Notes: generated by a model not told the origin, from the letters alone. DNA of 19,001 bases from JACQXM01 sp964569425 (GCA_964569425.1 CAZMVD010000076.1:1-19001); one strand, 5' to 3'; positions 6,964 to 14,961 are shown, counted from the stretch's first letter. A program made the numbers and translations.

Positions 6964-7135
6964 GGGAGTCGGGGGCCTTGACCGGCTGGTGCGGCCGGTT
7001 CCGCGGGGTGTCAGTTCTTGACTGAAAGCACGCCGGGCGATAAGAAGATGGGTTCTTCGGCGGCGGGACGTGTGCGCTGGTTTTCGGGAAAACCGTCGCC
7101 CGGCGCGCCGCCGGGGGTACCTCGGACGTATTCGA

Positions 7136-7209
<74 letters not shown>

Positions 7210-7305
7210 TTTTTCAAGATCGTGGTTCATCGGAGCCGCGTGGTCGCAGGACCCGCGGCTTTCGCCGTTTTCGGGGGGCGTGGCGCGGGGGGAAGGGAGG
7301 ATCGG

Positions 7306-7656
7306 ATGCAGGACGACACGACCACGGTGGCGGCGCTGCGCAAGCTGGTGGCGGACTTCATCGCCGAGCGGCAGTGGGAGCGCTTTCACGATCCCAAGAA
7401 TCTTTCGGCGTCGATCGCCATTGAGGCGGGGGAGCTGATGGAGCACTTTCAATGGCTCCGCTCCGATGAGCTGGACACGGTGCGCACCGATCCGCGGGCG
7501 CAGCAGGCGATCTCCGAAGAGCTGGCGGATATCACCGCGTACGTGCTTTCCTTTGCCAACGCGATGAACATCGACCTTTCGGCGGCGCTGGCGGCGAAGA
7601 TGCGCAAGAACGCGGAAAAGTACCCCGCGGCCGAGTTTCGGGGGCGGTATCGGTAG
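7306..7656 (+). CDS. MazG-like nucleotide pyrophosphohydrolase (RS21-C6/DCTPP1 type)
   Basis: The enzyme is expected to split a nucleoside triphosphate, by family analogy dCTP or a modified pyrimidine nucleotide, to the monophosphate and pyrophosphate, cleaning the nucleotide pool. The 116 residues show the RS21-C6 pattern: WERFHDPKNL (residues 24-33) for base binding, then the Mg-binding helices with E40-x-x-E43 in EAGELMEHFQW and E72-x-x-D75 in EELADITAYVL, and KNAEKYP near the end. Length is typical for the single-domain form. The ATG at 7306 follows AGGGAGG by 5 bases; the frame is open to 7183, but that covers the tRNA. It lies 96 bases after tRNA-Asp on the same strand and could be expressed from the same promoter. 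Confidence 0.9.
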   Translation: MQDDTTTVAALRKLVADFIAERQWERFHDPKNLSASIAIEAGELMEHFQWLRSDELDTVRTDPRAQQAISEELADITAYVLSFANAMNIDLSAALAAKMRKNAEKYPAAEFRGRYR

Positions 7657-7953
7657 AAGGCGAAACGTCCTCGGGAGAGCGCGATGCCGGTTTCATTGGG
7701 CGGTCCACACCGGCAGTGTGCCACTGCTCTGTGAGCAGTGCACACTTGGACAGGGCTATGACGGCGCGTGCCCGGACACCAGCCAACAGGGCCAGAACAT
7801 CCGCATGCAATCCACCACTGCTCACAGAGCAGTGGCACATCGTCCGAATCCCTGCGTTCTCGGAAACCGTCCGAGCCACCCCGTCCAGCCGTCTGTGCGA
7901 ATTCGTATTCTCCTGGCGCAGCGCGCGAGTGAGGAGAAGTCGGGGGGCGGTAA
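7657..7953. other. Intergenic region holding a long inverted repeat pair
   Basis: No protein is supported here; the small open frames follow the repeats. The dominant structure is the inverted repeat at 7717-7839, described separately. Confidence 0.6.
7717..7839. repeat. Pair of inverted 24-bp palindromic repeats, 75 bp apart
   Basis: 7717-7740 and 7816-7839 are perfect reverse complements over 24 bases. Each arm is itself a hairpin, CACTGCTC-TGT-GAGCAGTG, so the DNA can fold as two small hairpins or one long stem. It resembles the short palindromes ending in GTGGCAC that I associate with planctomycete genomes; that comparison is from memory. The 75-bp middle has no coding signal. Confidence 0.8.
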
Positions 7954-9015
7954 TCAGGAATTGACCGAGCGTTTGCGGCGGGTTTCTTCTTCGAGGATGC
8001 GGCGTTCGTGGGGGTTGAGGGAGGCGAGGCCGGATTGGGAGACCTTGCGGAGCACTTCTTCCACGGCACGCTCGTGGGCTTCCTTGCGCTTGCGTTCGCG
8101 TTCCTCCCTTTCGGCGGTTTTGCGAAGGCGGCGGCGTTCGAAATAGCCGGGGCGGCGCGGGCGCTCGTCGTGCTCATCCAAGAAGCGGTGGCCTTCGCCG
8201 AAGAGGTCGCGGCTGAAGTCGCTGCCGAGGGCCTCGTCCTCGCGGGCGGCGCGGCGCACCTGCCAGCAGGTGAGGTAGCCGAAGACGGCGATCATCAACA
8301 GCAGCCAGTCCTGTTCGAGGAAGAGGGCGGCGAGGCCGACGACGATGGCGCCGATCATGCCGGTGCCGGTGGCGACCATCATCGAGGGGCGGTAGCCCAT
8401 GCGCGGCCAGAGCCAGGCCTGGACGATGCGTCCGCCGTCGAAGGGATAGATGGGCAGGAGGTTGATGAGCAGGAGGAAGTAGCTGAGGCCGTAGAGGCGC
8501 AGGAGCCAGGTTTGGGCCTCGGTGGCGGTGAGGGCGATGACGGGGTCCACGGGGACCATGGGGTGGAGGGGGTTCCAGGGGACGGCGCCGAGGCTGCCGC
8601 GCCAGGCGATGAGGGCGGCGGAGCAGAGGGCGCAGATCAGCAGGTTGACGGTGGGTCCGGCGAGGGTGGTGAACATGTGGGCGCGGGGGTTGTGGGGAGG
8701 GTTGACGAAGGCGAGCCCGCCGAGGGGCCAGAGGAGGATTTCGTCGGCCTCGCCGCCCATGCGGCGGGCGCCGTAGCAGTGGCCGAGTTCGTGGAGGAGG
8801 ACGACGAGAAAGAGCAGCGCGTAGGTGCCGAGTACGTCGAGGAGCATGCGGGCGGACCAGGCGGAATCGGGACCGGCGGCTTTGGCCTCCATCCACAAGA
8901 GGACGACGGCGCAGAGGAGGAAGGCGACGTGGACGCGGATGGTGATGCCGCAAAGCCGTCCGGCGCGGAATGACCAGTTGATGGGGTTGTCGAGCGGTCG
9001 GTCGTAGTGGCTCAT
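7954..9015 (-). CDS. M50-family site-2 protease (intramembrane metalloprotease)
   Basis: This 353-residue inner-membrane protease has the zinc motif HELGH (H75, E76, H79) in one helix and the third ligand in NLLPIYPFDGG (D193), the pattern of SpoIVFB/S2P-like peptidases. About five or six membrane segments span residues 25-255; no PDZ or CBS domain is seen. Residues 255-315 are highly charged, and the end (about 316-349, AVEEVLRKV..GL.SLNPHERRIL) matches the end of the rhomboid encoded at 9217-10116. That shared tail suggests a common adaptor or regulatory interaction. The substrate is unknown. The ATG at 9015 has no Shine-Dalgarno; a weak TTGAAT -10-like element ends five bases upstream. A repeat-filled gap of 201 bases separates it from the rhomboid gene. 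Confidence 0.9.
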   Translation of the reverse strand: MSHYDRPLDNPINWSFRAGRLCGITIRVHVAFLLCAVVLLWMEAKAAGPDSAWSARMLLDVLGTYALLFLVVLLHELGHCYGARRMGGEADEILLWPLGGLAFVNPPHNPRAHMFTTLAGPTVNLLICALCSAALIAWRGSLGAVPWNPLHPMVPVDPVIALTATEAQTWLLRLYGLSYFLLLINLLPIYPFDGGRIVQAWLWPRMGYRPSMMVATGTGMIGAIVVGLAALFLEQDWLLLMIAVFGYLTCWQVRRAAREDEALGSDFSRDLFGEGHRFLDEHDERPRRPGYFERRRLRKTAEREERERKRKEAHERAVEEVLRKVSQSGLASLNPHERRILEEETRRKRSVNS

Positions 9016-9061
9016 CGTCTATTCAAGAAACTGGTGTTCCTGTTTGTCCTGTTACTCGGTT

Positions 9062-9213
9062 GACCGGCTGGAAAGCCGGTCCCACAGTGTCGGCCGGTCC
9101 CACAGTGCTGTCCCTTGCTGACCGGTTGGAAAACCGGTCCCACAGCGCCGGCGGTCCCACAGTGCCGCTGACCGGTTGGAAAACCGGTCCCACAGCGCCG
9201 GCCGGTCCCACAG
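9062..9213. repeat. Cluster of three palindromic repeats with partial copies
   Basis: Full units lie at 9062-9087, 9120-9145 and 9170-9195; each is a hairpin GACCGGYTGGAAARCCGGTC followed by CCACAG. The second and third start exactly 50 bases apart. Between and after them are half units (GGTCCCACAG near 9096, 9153 and 9204). The same unit occurs after fdxA. Spacers are short and themselves repeat-derived, so this is not a CRISPR array. Confidence 0.88.
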
Positions 9214-9216
9214 CGG

Positions 9217-10116
9217 TCAGAGGCGGTCGACGCGGCCAGCGTCGGCTTCGCGGATGCGCTGGCGGTCGGTGGCCTCCTGGAGCGCGCGTTTTTCACCCTC
9301 GGACAAGCTGTGCAGTCCGCCGTCGTAGACTTTTTTGAGGATGCGATCGATCAGTTCCTCGTCGGCGCGACGTTGCGCGAGCTTGGCGGCGAAAGCGCCC
9401 TTGCCGGGCTTGACGGCGCGGGCGGCGCGGCGCGGGAGGCGCCATTCGGTTCGGCCCCACCAGGCTTCGCCCTTGAGCGCCCACCAGACGCCGAAGATCA
9501 GGCCGGCGAGGTGGCAGGCCTCGCCGCCGTAGTTGGAGCCGCGGTTGATGACGGTGAAGACGGCCAATCCGCCGAAGATCAGGGCGGCGGTGCGGATTTT
9601 GATGGGGAACAGGAAGTAGACGTACACGGTGGCGTGGGGGAAGAGGACGGCAACGATGCCGAGCAGGCCGTAGATGCAGCCGGAGGCGCCGACCGCGGGC
9701 ATGGTGGGGCTGATGACGCCGCGCGAGCTGAGCACGGTGTAGAAGACGTTGCCCGCCAATCCGCACAGTGTGTAGATGGCGAAGAAGCGACGTGCCGACC
9801 ACATGCGTTCGAGGGGCCGGCCGAGGAAGTGCAGCCCGAGCATGTTGATGAAGATGTGAAAGTCGTTGGCGTGCAGGTACTGGGCGGTGAGCAGGCGCCA
9901 GACCTGTCCGCGCATGACGGCGGCACCTTCCAGTGAACCCAAGGTGAAAAAGATTTCGAGCAGCGTTCCGCTGAAGTGTGCCAAGACGTAGATGGCGACG
10001 TTGATGATGATGAGGATGGTGACGATGCTGCGTCCGCGGAGCAGGCCGAGTCCGCCGCGGCGGGCGGGGCCGAAGTGCGGTTCGACGCGGGCGTAGTCGC
10101 GGTCGCGCCAGCTCAT
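9217..10116 (-). CDS. Rhomboid-family intramembrane serine protease
   Basis: The 299-residue protein has six to seven membrane segments between residues 30 and 215. The catalytic serine is in GASG (S145) and the catalytic histidine in ACHLAGLIFG (H202); H87-x3-N91 in the second helix completes the usual oxyanion region. Rhomboids cut single-pass membrane proteins; the substrate here is unknown. After the last helix come a basic linker (residues 222-250) and a C-terminal domain (about 252-287, LIDRILKKVYDGGLHSLSEG) of the type found on many bacterial rhomboids, also present on the M50 protease next door. The ATG at 10116 overlaps the NUDIX stop codon as ATGA, so translation is probably coupled. 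Confidence 0.95.
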   Translation of the reverse strand: MSWRDRDYARVEPHFGPARRGGLGLLRGRSIVTILIIINVAIYVLAHFSGTLLEIFFTLGSLEGAAVMRGQVWRLLTAQYLHANDFHIFINMLGLHFLGRPLERMWSARRFFAIYTLCGLAGNVFYTVLSSRGVISPTMPAVGASGCIYGLLGIVAVLFPHATVYVYFLFPIKIRTAALIFGGLAVFTVINRGSNYGGEACHLAGLIFGVWWALKGEAWWGRTEWRLPRRAARAVKPGKGAFAAKLAQRRADEELIDRILKKVYDGGLHSLSEGEKRALQEATDRQRIREADAGRVDRL

Positions 10117-10643
10117 AGCTGCACCCTGATGCGTGCGCGTTCGCGCAGAAAGAAGGTGGCGAGGGCGGCGATGGTCTTGGCGTCCTCGAAGTCGCCATCG
10201 AGCAGGCGGGCGCGGATCGTTTCGCGGTCGAGGGGCTCGACCACGATTTTTTCGGAATCTTCGGTGCGCTGGCCGACGTGGGTGAGTTCGCGCGCGAGGA
10301 ACACCTCCATCCGCTCGGTGAGGATGCCGGGGGAGGGGTAGAACGAGAGCATGGGGGTGAGGCGGGCGGTGCGATAGCCGGTTTCTTCTTCGAGTTCGCG
10401 GTGGGCGGTCTGCTCGGCGGATTCGCCGGCTTCGCGGGTGCCGGCGGGCAGCTCCCAGAGTTCGCGTTCCACGGTGTAGCGGTAATTGCGGATCATGACG
10501 ATGCGTCCGTCGTCGAGCAGCGGCAGAATCACCACCGCGCCGGGGTGAACCACGACATCGCGCTGCACCGGCGCGCGCCCGGGGCGCTCGTAAGTCCTTT
10601 GTTCAACGGTAAAAAGGCGGGTGGTCAGAAGTTGTCGGTGCAT
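10113..10643 (-). CDS. NUDIX hydrolase, ADP-ribose pyrophosphatase-like
   Basis: The complete Nudix box is present: G68-x5-E74-x7-R82-E83-L84-x-E86-E87-x-G89-Y90. The following SFYPSPG (residues 100-106) is typical of ADP-ribose pyrophosphatases, which split ADP-ribose to AMP and ribose 5-phosphate. Length (176) fits. The ATG at 10643 is preferred because the family's N-terminal strand starts here. The frame continues upstream past an in-frame ATG at 10751, but that ATG overlaps the TATAAT of the gene's own promoter, so it cannot be used from this transcript; the extra residues are low-complexity Ala/Arg/Ser. The 3' end overlaps the rhomboid start by four bases. dxr is divergent. Confidence 0.9.
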   Translation of the reverse strand: MHRQLLTTRLFTVEQRTYERPGRAPVQRDVVVHPGAVVILPLLDDGRIVMIRNYRYTVERELWELPAGTREAGESAEQTAHRELEEETGYRTARLTPMLSFYPSPGILTERMEVFLARELTHVGQRTEDSEKIVVEPLDRETIRARLLDGDFEDAKTIAALATFFLRERARIRVQL

Positions 10644-10749
10644 GGGGCGTTTGGGCCTGTGCGGCGATGGCGTTGATCGTGAGGCAGCGGTACGCGCGGC
10701 CGCACGGCTCGCGACGGCCCTGGCGAGCGCGTCTTTGCGGACCACGGGC

Positions 10750-10778
10750 ATTATAGGTCGCGCGGGCCCACGGGACAA
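10750..10778 (-). promoter_or_regulatory. Predicted promoter of the NUDIX-rhomboid operon
   Basis: On the minus strand TTGTCC (10778-10773) and a perfect TATAAT (10755-10750) are 17 bases apart. With the ATG at 10643 this leaves a leader of about 100 bases in which I see no recognisable riboswitch or attenuator. Confidence 0.7.
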
Positions 10779-10819
10779 ACACATGGGCGGGGGCGCTGCC
10801 TCATTGGCGGGCGGTTCGC

Positions 10820-10848
10820 TTGTCTGTCGCGTGCGGCTCCCGTATGAT
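10820..10848 (+). promoter_or_regulatory. Predicted promoter of dxr-rseP
   Basis: TTGTCT (10820-10825) and TATGAT (10843-10848) are separated by 17 bases. Transcription would start near 10855, giving a leader of about 44 bases to the ATG at 10899. No Shine-Dalgarno sequence precedes that ATG. Confidence 0.68.
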
Positions 10849-10898
10849 CCCCCGCGGATTGCCGGCTTTTTCGACGACCCGCCGATTTTTCTGATTTC

Positions 10899-12050
10899 AT
10901 GAGAAAACGCGTCATAGTCCTTGGTTCCACGGGCTCGATCGGGCGCAGCACGCTGGACGTGCTCGCGGGAATGGCGGACCAATGGCAGGTGGTGGGGCTG
11001 GCGGCCGGTTCCCGGTGCCGGGAACTGGCGGAACAGGCCAATCGCTTTCGCCCGGGGGCGGTGGCTATCGGACAGACGGAGGGCGTTTCGCCGCTGGATT
11101 CCGCGTTGGCTTATGCCCCCCGGATGTACTACGGGCCGGATGCGTTGACGCAGCTTGTATCGGAGACTTCGTGCGACTGTGTGGTGGTCGCGGTGGTTGG
11201 GGCTGGTGGGCTGGCGGCGACGTTGCGGGCCGCGGAAATGGGACGGCGGATCGCCCTGGCCAATAAAGAAGCCATGGTCATCGCCGGCGCGATCCTGATG
11301 CCGCTGGCGCGGCGTAACGGGGCGGAGATTATCCCCGTGGACAGCGAGCATTCGGCGATTTTCCAGGCGTTGCACGCGGGCAAGCGCGAGGACGTGCGCC
11401 GGGTTTATCTGACGGCGTCGGGGGGGCCGTTTCGGACCTGGAGCCGGGAGGCGATGGAGGATATCACGCCGGCGGATGCGCTGCAGCACCCCACCTGGTC
11501 GATGGGTCCGCGGATCACCATCGACTCGGCCACGATGATGAACAAGGCGTTGGAAATTGTCGAAGCCCACTGGCTTTTCGGGCTGGCGCCGGAACAAATT
11601 GAAGTCGTTGTGCACCCGGAATCGATGATTCACTCGATGGTGGAGTTTTGCGACGGGTCGCTGGTGGCGCAGATGGGGACGCCCGACATGCGTACGCCTA
11701 TACAATATGCCATGACCTATCCGCAGCGGCGGGCGTGTCCGGCGGCCATGCTCGATGTGATGAAGCTGCGACAGCTCAGTTTTCATCCGCCGGATATGGA
11801 CCGGTTTCCCGCCTTGCGGCTGGGGTACGAGGTGGCGCGGCGGGGCGGAACGTGCGGAGCGGTGCTGAATGCTGCGGACGAGACGGCCGTCAAACTGTTT
11901 CAGGAGGGGGCGATTCGATTTCGCGAGATCGCGCGGGTGGTCGAGCACGCGCTCGCACAGCATGAATTTCTAGCGCACCCGACGGTGGACGAACTGCTTT
12001 CGGTCGATCGCTGGGCGCGAGAAGAGGTATCCCGATGCATAGCTTGTTGA
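10899..12050 (+). CDS. dxr: 1-deoxy-D-xylulose 5-phosphate reductoisomerase
   Basis: Dxr (IspC) converts DXP to 2-C-methyl-D-erythritol 4-phosphate with NADPH, the committed step of the MEP isoprenoid pathway, in the cytosol. The 383-residue protein has the NADPH loop GSTGSIG (9-15), the NKE motif (122-124), the metal ligands D148 and E150 in VDSEHSA, the SGGPF loop (174-178), and DSATMMNKALE with N215, K216 and the third metal ligand E219; EAHWLF and HPESMIHSMVE follow. Length is standard. The ATG at 10899 begins directly before the Rossmann strand. The gene overlaps rseP by 16 bases; dxr next to rseP is a common order in bacteria (often with cdsA), here without cdsA immediately upstream. 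Confidence 0.97.
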   Translation: MRKRVIVLGSTGSIGRSTLDVLAGMADQWQVVGLAAGSRCRELAEQANRFRPGAVAIGQTEGVSPLDSALAYAPRMYYGPDALTQLVSETSCDCVVVAVVGAGGLAATLRAAEMGRRIALANKEAMVIAGAILMPLARRNGAEIIPVDSEHSAIFQALHAGKREDVRRVYLTASGGPFRTWSREAMEDITPADALQHPTWSMGPRITIDSATMMNKALEIVEAHWLFGLAPEQIEVVVHPESMIHSMVEFCDGSLVAQMGTPDMRTPIQYAMTYPQRRACPAAMLDVMKLRQLSFHPPDMDRFPALRLGYEVARRGGTCGAVLNAADETAVKLFQEGAIRFREIARVVEHALAQHEFLAHPTVDELLSVDRWAREEVSRCIAC

Positions 12051-14533
12051 TGATGGTGGGTGAGGGAGCGCCGGCTCCGCTGGCGCTGTCCGCGCTGCTG
12101 GGTCTGTGGGACACGGTGTGGCCCTATCTGCTGATGGTGCTGGGCTTTTCGCTGATCGTGTTCGTTCACGAGCTGGGTCACTTCGCGGTGGCCAAGTGGG
12201 CGGGGGTTCGGGTGGAGCGGTTTGCCGTCGGCTTTGGCCGGGAGCTCTTCGGGTTTTCGCGCGGCGAGACGCGCTATTCGTTCAACATTCTGCCGCTGGG
12301 CGGCTACGTGAAGATGCTGGGGCAGGAGGACTTCGACGACAAGACGGAGGAGCTGCGCTTCAAGGATGATCCGCGGTCGTTCGTGAACAAGCCGGTGGGG
12401 CACCGCATGGCGATCGTGTCCGCCGGGGTGATCATGAACGTGATCTTCGCGTGCCTGCTGTTCATGGTGGTGTTCCTGGTGGGTATGCAGGCGGTGGGTA
12501 CGCGGATCGGCTTTGTGGAGCCGGACAGTCCGGCGGACAAGGCGGGCCTGCAGCCCGGGGACAACATTCTGCGCATCAACGGCGATCGGATTCACGAGTT
12601 CCGCGACGTGAGCATGAAAGTGCAGCTCGCCTCGCCGCACGAACCGATCGAGTTTGTGGTGGAGCGTCAGGGCGAGACGCTCAAGCCCGTGTACGTGCGG
12701 CCCGACTACCGCCGGCCGGAAAACACGCGCGAGCCGCGGCGGCAGGTCATCGGCATTCTTCCGGGCGTGACGCGGGAGATTCTCTGGGTCGGGCCGGAGA
12801 TCGATTCCACGAAACCGGACCAGCCGCGCATCGGCGACGTGATTGTCGAAGTGGACGGCGTTCCGGTCAATGAAGACAACGTGAATCTTCTGCTCACCAC
12901 GCTGGTTCATGCGAAGGAAGTGTTTGTCGAGCGAAAGGACCCCAAGGATTCAAGCGCCGCCCCGAAGCGCCTGAAGGTGAACATTCCGCCGCAATTGGGG
13001 CTGTTTCCCGCGGACACGCGCGACCCGGACAGCGTGAGTATTCTGGGGCTGACGCCGTTGATGAGGTTCGGGGCGGTGCACCCGCAGGGGCGTGCGGCGC
13101 TGGCGGGTATCGACGTGGGCGATACCGTTCTGCTGTTCGACGATATTCCCCAGCCGCGCAAGGCGGACATTTCGCGCGCCATCGCCGACAACGCCGATTC
13201 CGACGTGTATTTCGAGGTGCTCAAACCGGACGGCAAGGTGCGCCGCGGGTTTGTGCGGCCCAAGCCCAATCGCACGGGCCCGGCGACGATTCAGGCGGAG
13301 TTTGAAGCGGCGGCCACGGGCGATTCCGCCGCGGGCGAAGCGGCAAGGCGCGCCCGGGTGATGTCGGTGCGGCGCTATGGGCGGGCGGAAAAGGCCGGGC
13401 TGGAAGTGGGGGATATCGTACAGAGCTTTTCGGGAAAGAGCTATCCCACGCCGAGCGAGATCACGCGTGTGGTGCGCAACAGCGCCGAAAAGGGGCTGCC
13501 CATCGAAGTTCGCAAGGCGGACGGGCGGGTGCTGCGCACCGTGGTGCATCCGCAGGTGCCCGGCTCGATCGACGCGAATTATACGCTGGTGGCGGACGAC
13601 GTGCTGCGCACCGGGCGGATCGTGGAGACGCTGAACGGCGGCCCGTCGCCCGCGGCGGCCGCGGGAATTCCTGCGGGTGCCAAGGTTCTGGCCGTGAATG
13701 ATAAGCCGGTGTCGAACTGGCGGGAGTTGATCGACCGTTTCCGTATCCATGCCGGCCAGTCGGTCGCGTTGACGTACAAGCAGGGCGGCGAGACGCACAC
13801 GGTCGAGTTCCCGGTGCCGCGTTCGTTGCGCACCGTTCTGGGTGTGGGGCCGGAGGCGCGGATTCTGGCGATTGACGGGCAGCGGACGGTGCTCACCCAG
13901 ACCAGCCGCGGCGAGGAAGAAGTGCACATCGGGTACCATGAGGGAACCAAGACGCTCCTGGGGCGATTGGTGGGCCAGAAGAACGTGCCGGTGCTCTACC
14001 GGCCGACGCCGGTCGCCGAGCCGGTGACGGCACACATTGATGTGACCGAGGACATGGTGGACCCCTGGCTGGGGCGGGTGGCGTATGCCCCCAATGTGGA
14101 GGTCGGGGCGGAGATTATCCTGCTTAAGGGGCAGACGGCGCTGGACGCGGTGCGCATCGGGCTGCACAAGACCTGGTATTTTGTGCTCATGGTCTACGAA
14201 ACGATGAACCGCATGATCTTTTCGCAGAGCGTGGGGGTGGAGAACCTCTCGGGGCCGCTGGGGATTCTGTCGGCGGGTGGGCAGATTGCGCGGCTGGGGT
14301 TTGTGGAGTTTCTGTTTTTCATGGCGATCATTTCGGCGAACCTGGCGGTGATCAACTTCCTGCCGCTGCCGATTGTCGATGGCGGGCTGATGGTCTTTCT
14401 CATCATCGAGAAGATCAAAGGCAGCCCGGTGAGCATCCGCGTGCAGGTGGCCACGCAGGTGATCGGGTTGTTCTTGATCATCGGGGCGTTTCTGTTTGTG
14501 ACGTACAACGACGTGCTGCGCATCTGGGGATAG
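12035..14533 (+). CDS. rseP: RseP-like site-2 zinc metalloprotease, enlarged, multiple PDZ modules
   Basis: The HELGH motif (H45, E46, H49) in the first helix, GGYVKMLG (89-96), a second helix at about 124-150 and the late helices with NFLPLPIVDGG (774-784, third ligand D782) define an RseP/RasP-type site-2 protease, which cuts membrane-bound anti-sigma factors or signal peptide remnants. It has 832 residues against about 420-450 for the usual protein. The excess is between the second and third helices. There I see PDZ-like signatures near 163-183 (SPADKAGLQPGDNILRING), 265-280 (partial), 353-370, 449-468 and 540-560, so about five modules, plus a less classifiable stretch at 600-690. Start: GAGG stands about seven bases before the ATG at 12035, overlapping dxr by 16 bases. 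Confidence 0.93.
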   Translation: MHSLLMMVGEGAPAPLALSALLGLWDTVWPYLLMVLGFSLIVFVHELGHFAVAKWAGVRVERFAVGFGRELFGFSRGETRYSFNILPLGGYVKMLGQEDFDDKTEELRFKDDPRSFVNKPVGHRMAIVSAGVIMNVIFACLLFMVVFLVGMQAVGTRIGFVEPDSPADKAGLQPGDNILRINGDRIHEFRDVSMKVQLASPHEPIEFVVERQGETLKPVYVRPDYRRPENTREPRRQVIGILPGVTREILWVGPEIDSTKPDQPRIGDVIVEVDGVPVNEDNVNLLLTTLVHAKEVFVERKDPKDSSAAPKRLKVNIPPQLGLFPADTRDPDSVSILGLTPLMRFGAVHPQGRAALAGIDVGDTVLLFDDIPQPRKADISRAIADNADSDVYFEVLKPDGKVRRGFVRPKPNRTGPATIQAEFEAAATGDSAAGEAARRARVMSVRRYGRAEKAGLEVGDIVQSFSGKSYPTPSEITRVVRNSAEKGLPIEVRKADGRVLRTVVHPQVPGSIDANYTLVADDVLRTGRIVETLNGGPSPAAAAGIPAGAKVLAVNDKPVSNWRELIDRFRIHAGQSVALTYKQGGETHTVEFPVPRSLRTVLGVGPEARILAIDGQRTVLTQTSRGEEEVHIGYHEGTKTLLGRLVGQKNVPVLYRPTPVAEPVTAHIDVTEDMVDPWLGRVAYAPNVEVGAEIILLKGQTALDAVRIGLHKTWYFVLMVYETMNRMIFSQSVGVENLSGPLGILSAGGQIARLGFVEFLFFMAIISANLAVINFLPLPIVDGGLMVFLIIEKIKGSPVSIRVQVATQVIGLFLIIGAFLFVTYNDVLRIWG

Positions 14534-14543
14534 GCGGAAGAAG

Positions 14544-14617
14544 AATGGCGAATGGCGAATCGAGAATGGCGAATGTGGGGGAAAGGCACGAAGCCACGTA
14601 GGCCCGTAGGCACGAAG
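14544..14617. repeat. Short direct repeats after rseP
   Basis: AATGGCGAAT occurs at 14544-14553, 14551-14560 and 14565-14574, and GGCACGAAG at 14585-14593 and 14609-14617. They lie in the non-coding stretch after the rseP stop codon; no hairpin-plus-T-run terminator is seen. Confidence 0.6.
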
Positions 14618-14699
14618 GGAAGGCGGAATGAGGAAGAAGCGCGGGATGCCGGTGGGCGGGCGCAATGACATGGGTTGACCCGGCTGGACGCCAGACGAA

Positions 14700-14837
14700 A
14701 TGAACAGGGTGCAGAGAAGCGCCGGGCGGGCGGGATTGGTCGTCATCCTGCTCATGGTGCTGTTTCCGCCGTGGATCTGTGCCGATCTTGGCATGGGGCG
14801 CCGGCATCGCGCCGGACGTCCGGCGCGCAAGTGCTGA
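14700..14837 (+). CDS. Possible small single-helix membrane protein (45 aa)
   Basis: A short frame from the ATG at 14700 encodes a basic N-terminus, one hydrophobic segment (about residues 11-28, GLVVILLMVLFPPW) and a basic C-terminus. The LFPPW ending of the helix recalls short membrane segments I have seen in planctomycete proteins, which is a weak argument. No good Shine-Dalgarno sequence precedes it. It may be chance; confidence is low. Confidence 0.35.
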   Translation: MNRVQRSAGRAGLVVILLMVLFPPWICADLGMGRRHRAGRPARKC

Positions 14838-14889
14838 TCGTTAAACAACTTACAATCACATCCGGGCGCCGCTAACGATTATGGTTCTC

Positions 14890-14919
14890 TTGTGTCAATA
14901 GTATCGTTGGCGGTATAAT
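14890..14919 (+). promoter_or_regulatory. Predicted promoter of the tyrosine-rich protein gene
   Basis: A perfect TATAAT lies at 14914-14919 in a locally AT-rich patch; the best -35 is the weak TTGTGT at 14890-14895 with an 18-base spacer. Transcription would start near 14926, leaving about 36 bases before the ATG. A 7-bp inverted repeat ATCGTTA/TAACGAT (14837-14843, 14873-14879) lies upstream. Confidence 0.55.
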
Positions 14920-14961
14920 TCCCGTCCACCGGATCGAAGGCACCGTTCAGGGAGCGACGTG

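Noticed and set aside
7978..8973. Plus-strand 321-residue Gly/Glu/Ala-rich open frame
   Set aside because: Antisense shadow of the M50 protease gene, whose HELGH and FDGG motifs are clear.
9062..9213. CRISPR array
   Set aside because: Only three full units, each a strong hairpin with unequal, repeat-derived spacers; a fourth unit stands alone after fdxA and no cas gene is near. It is a dispersed palindromic repeat cluster.
10644..11963. Minus-strand open frame continuing the NUDIX gene across dxr (616 residues in all)
   Set aside because: It is antisense to dxr, whose motifs are unmistakable, and its composition is Arg/His/Pro-rich as expected of a high-GC shadow. The NUDIX domain itself starts at 10643.
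11900..12910. 336-residue minus-strand open frame
   Set aside because: Antisense shadow of the dxr end and the rseP beginning.
12950..14848. 632-residue minus-strand open frame
   Set aside because: It lies antisense to rseP and has the Arg/His/Pro-rich composition of a shadow with no recognisable motif.
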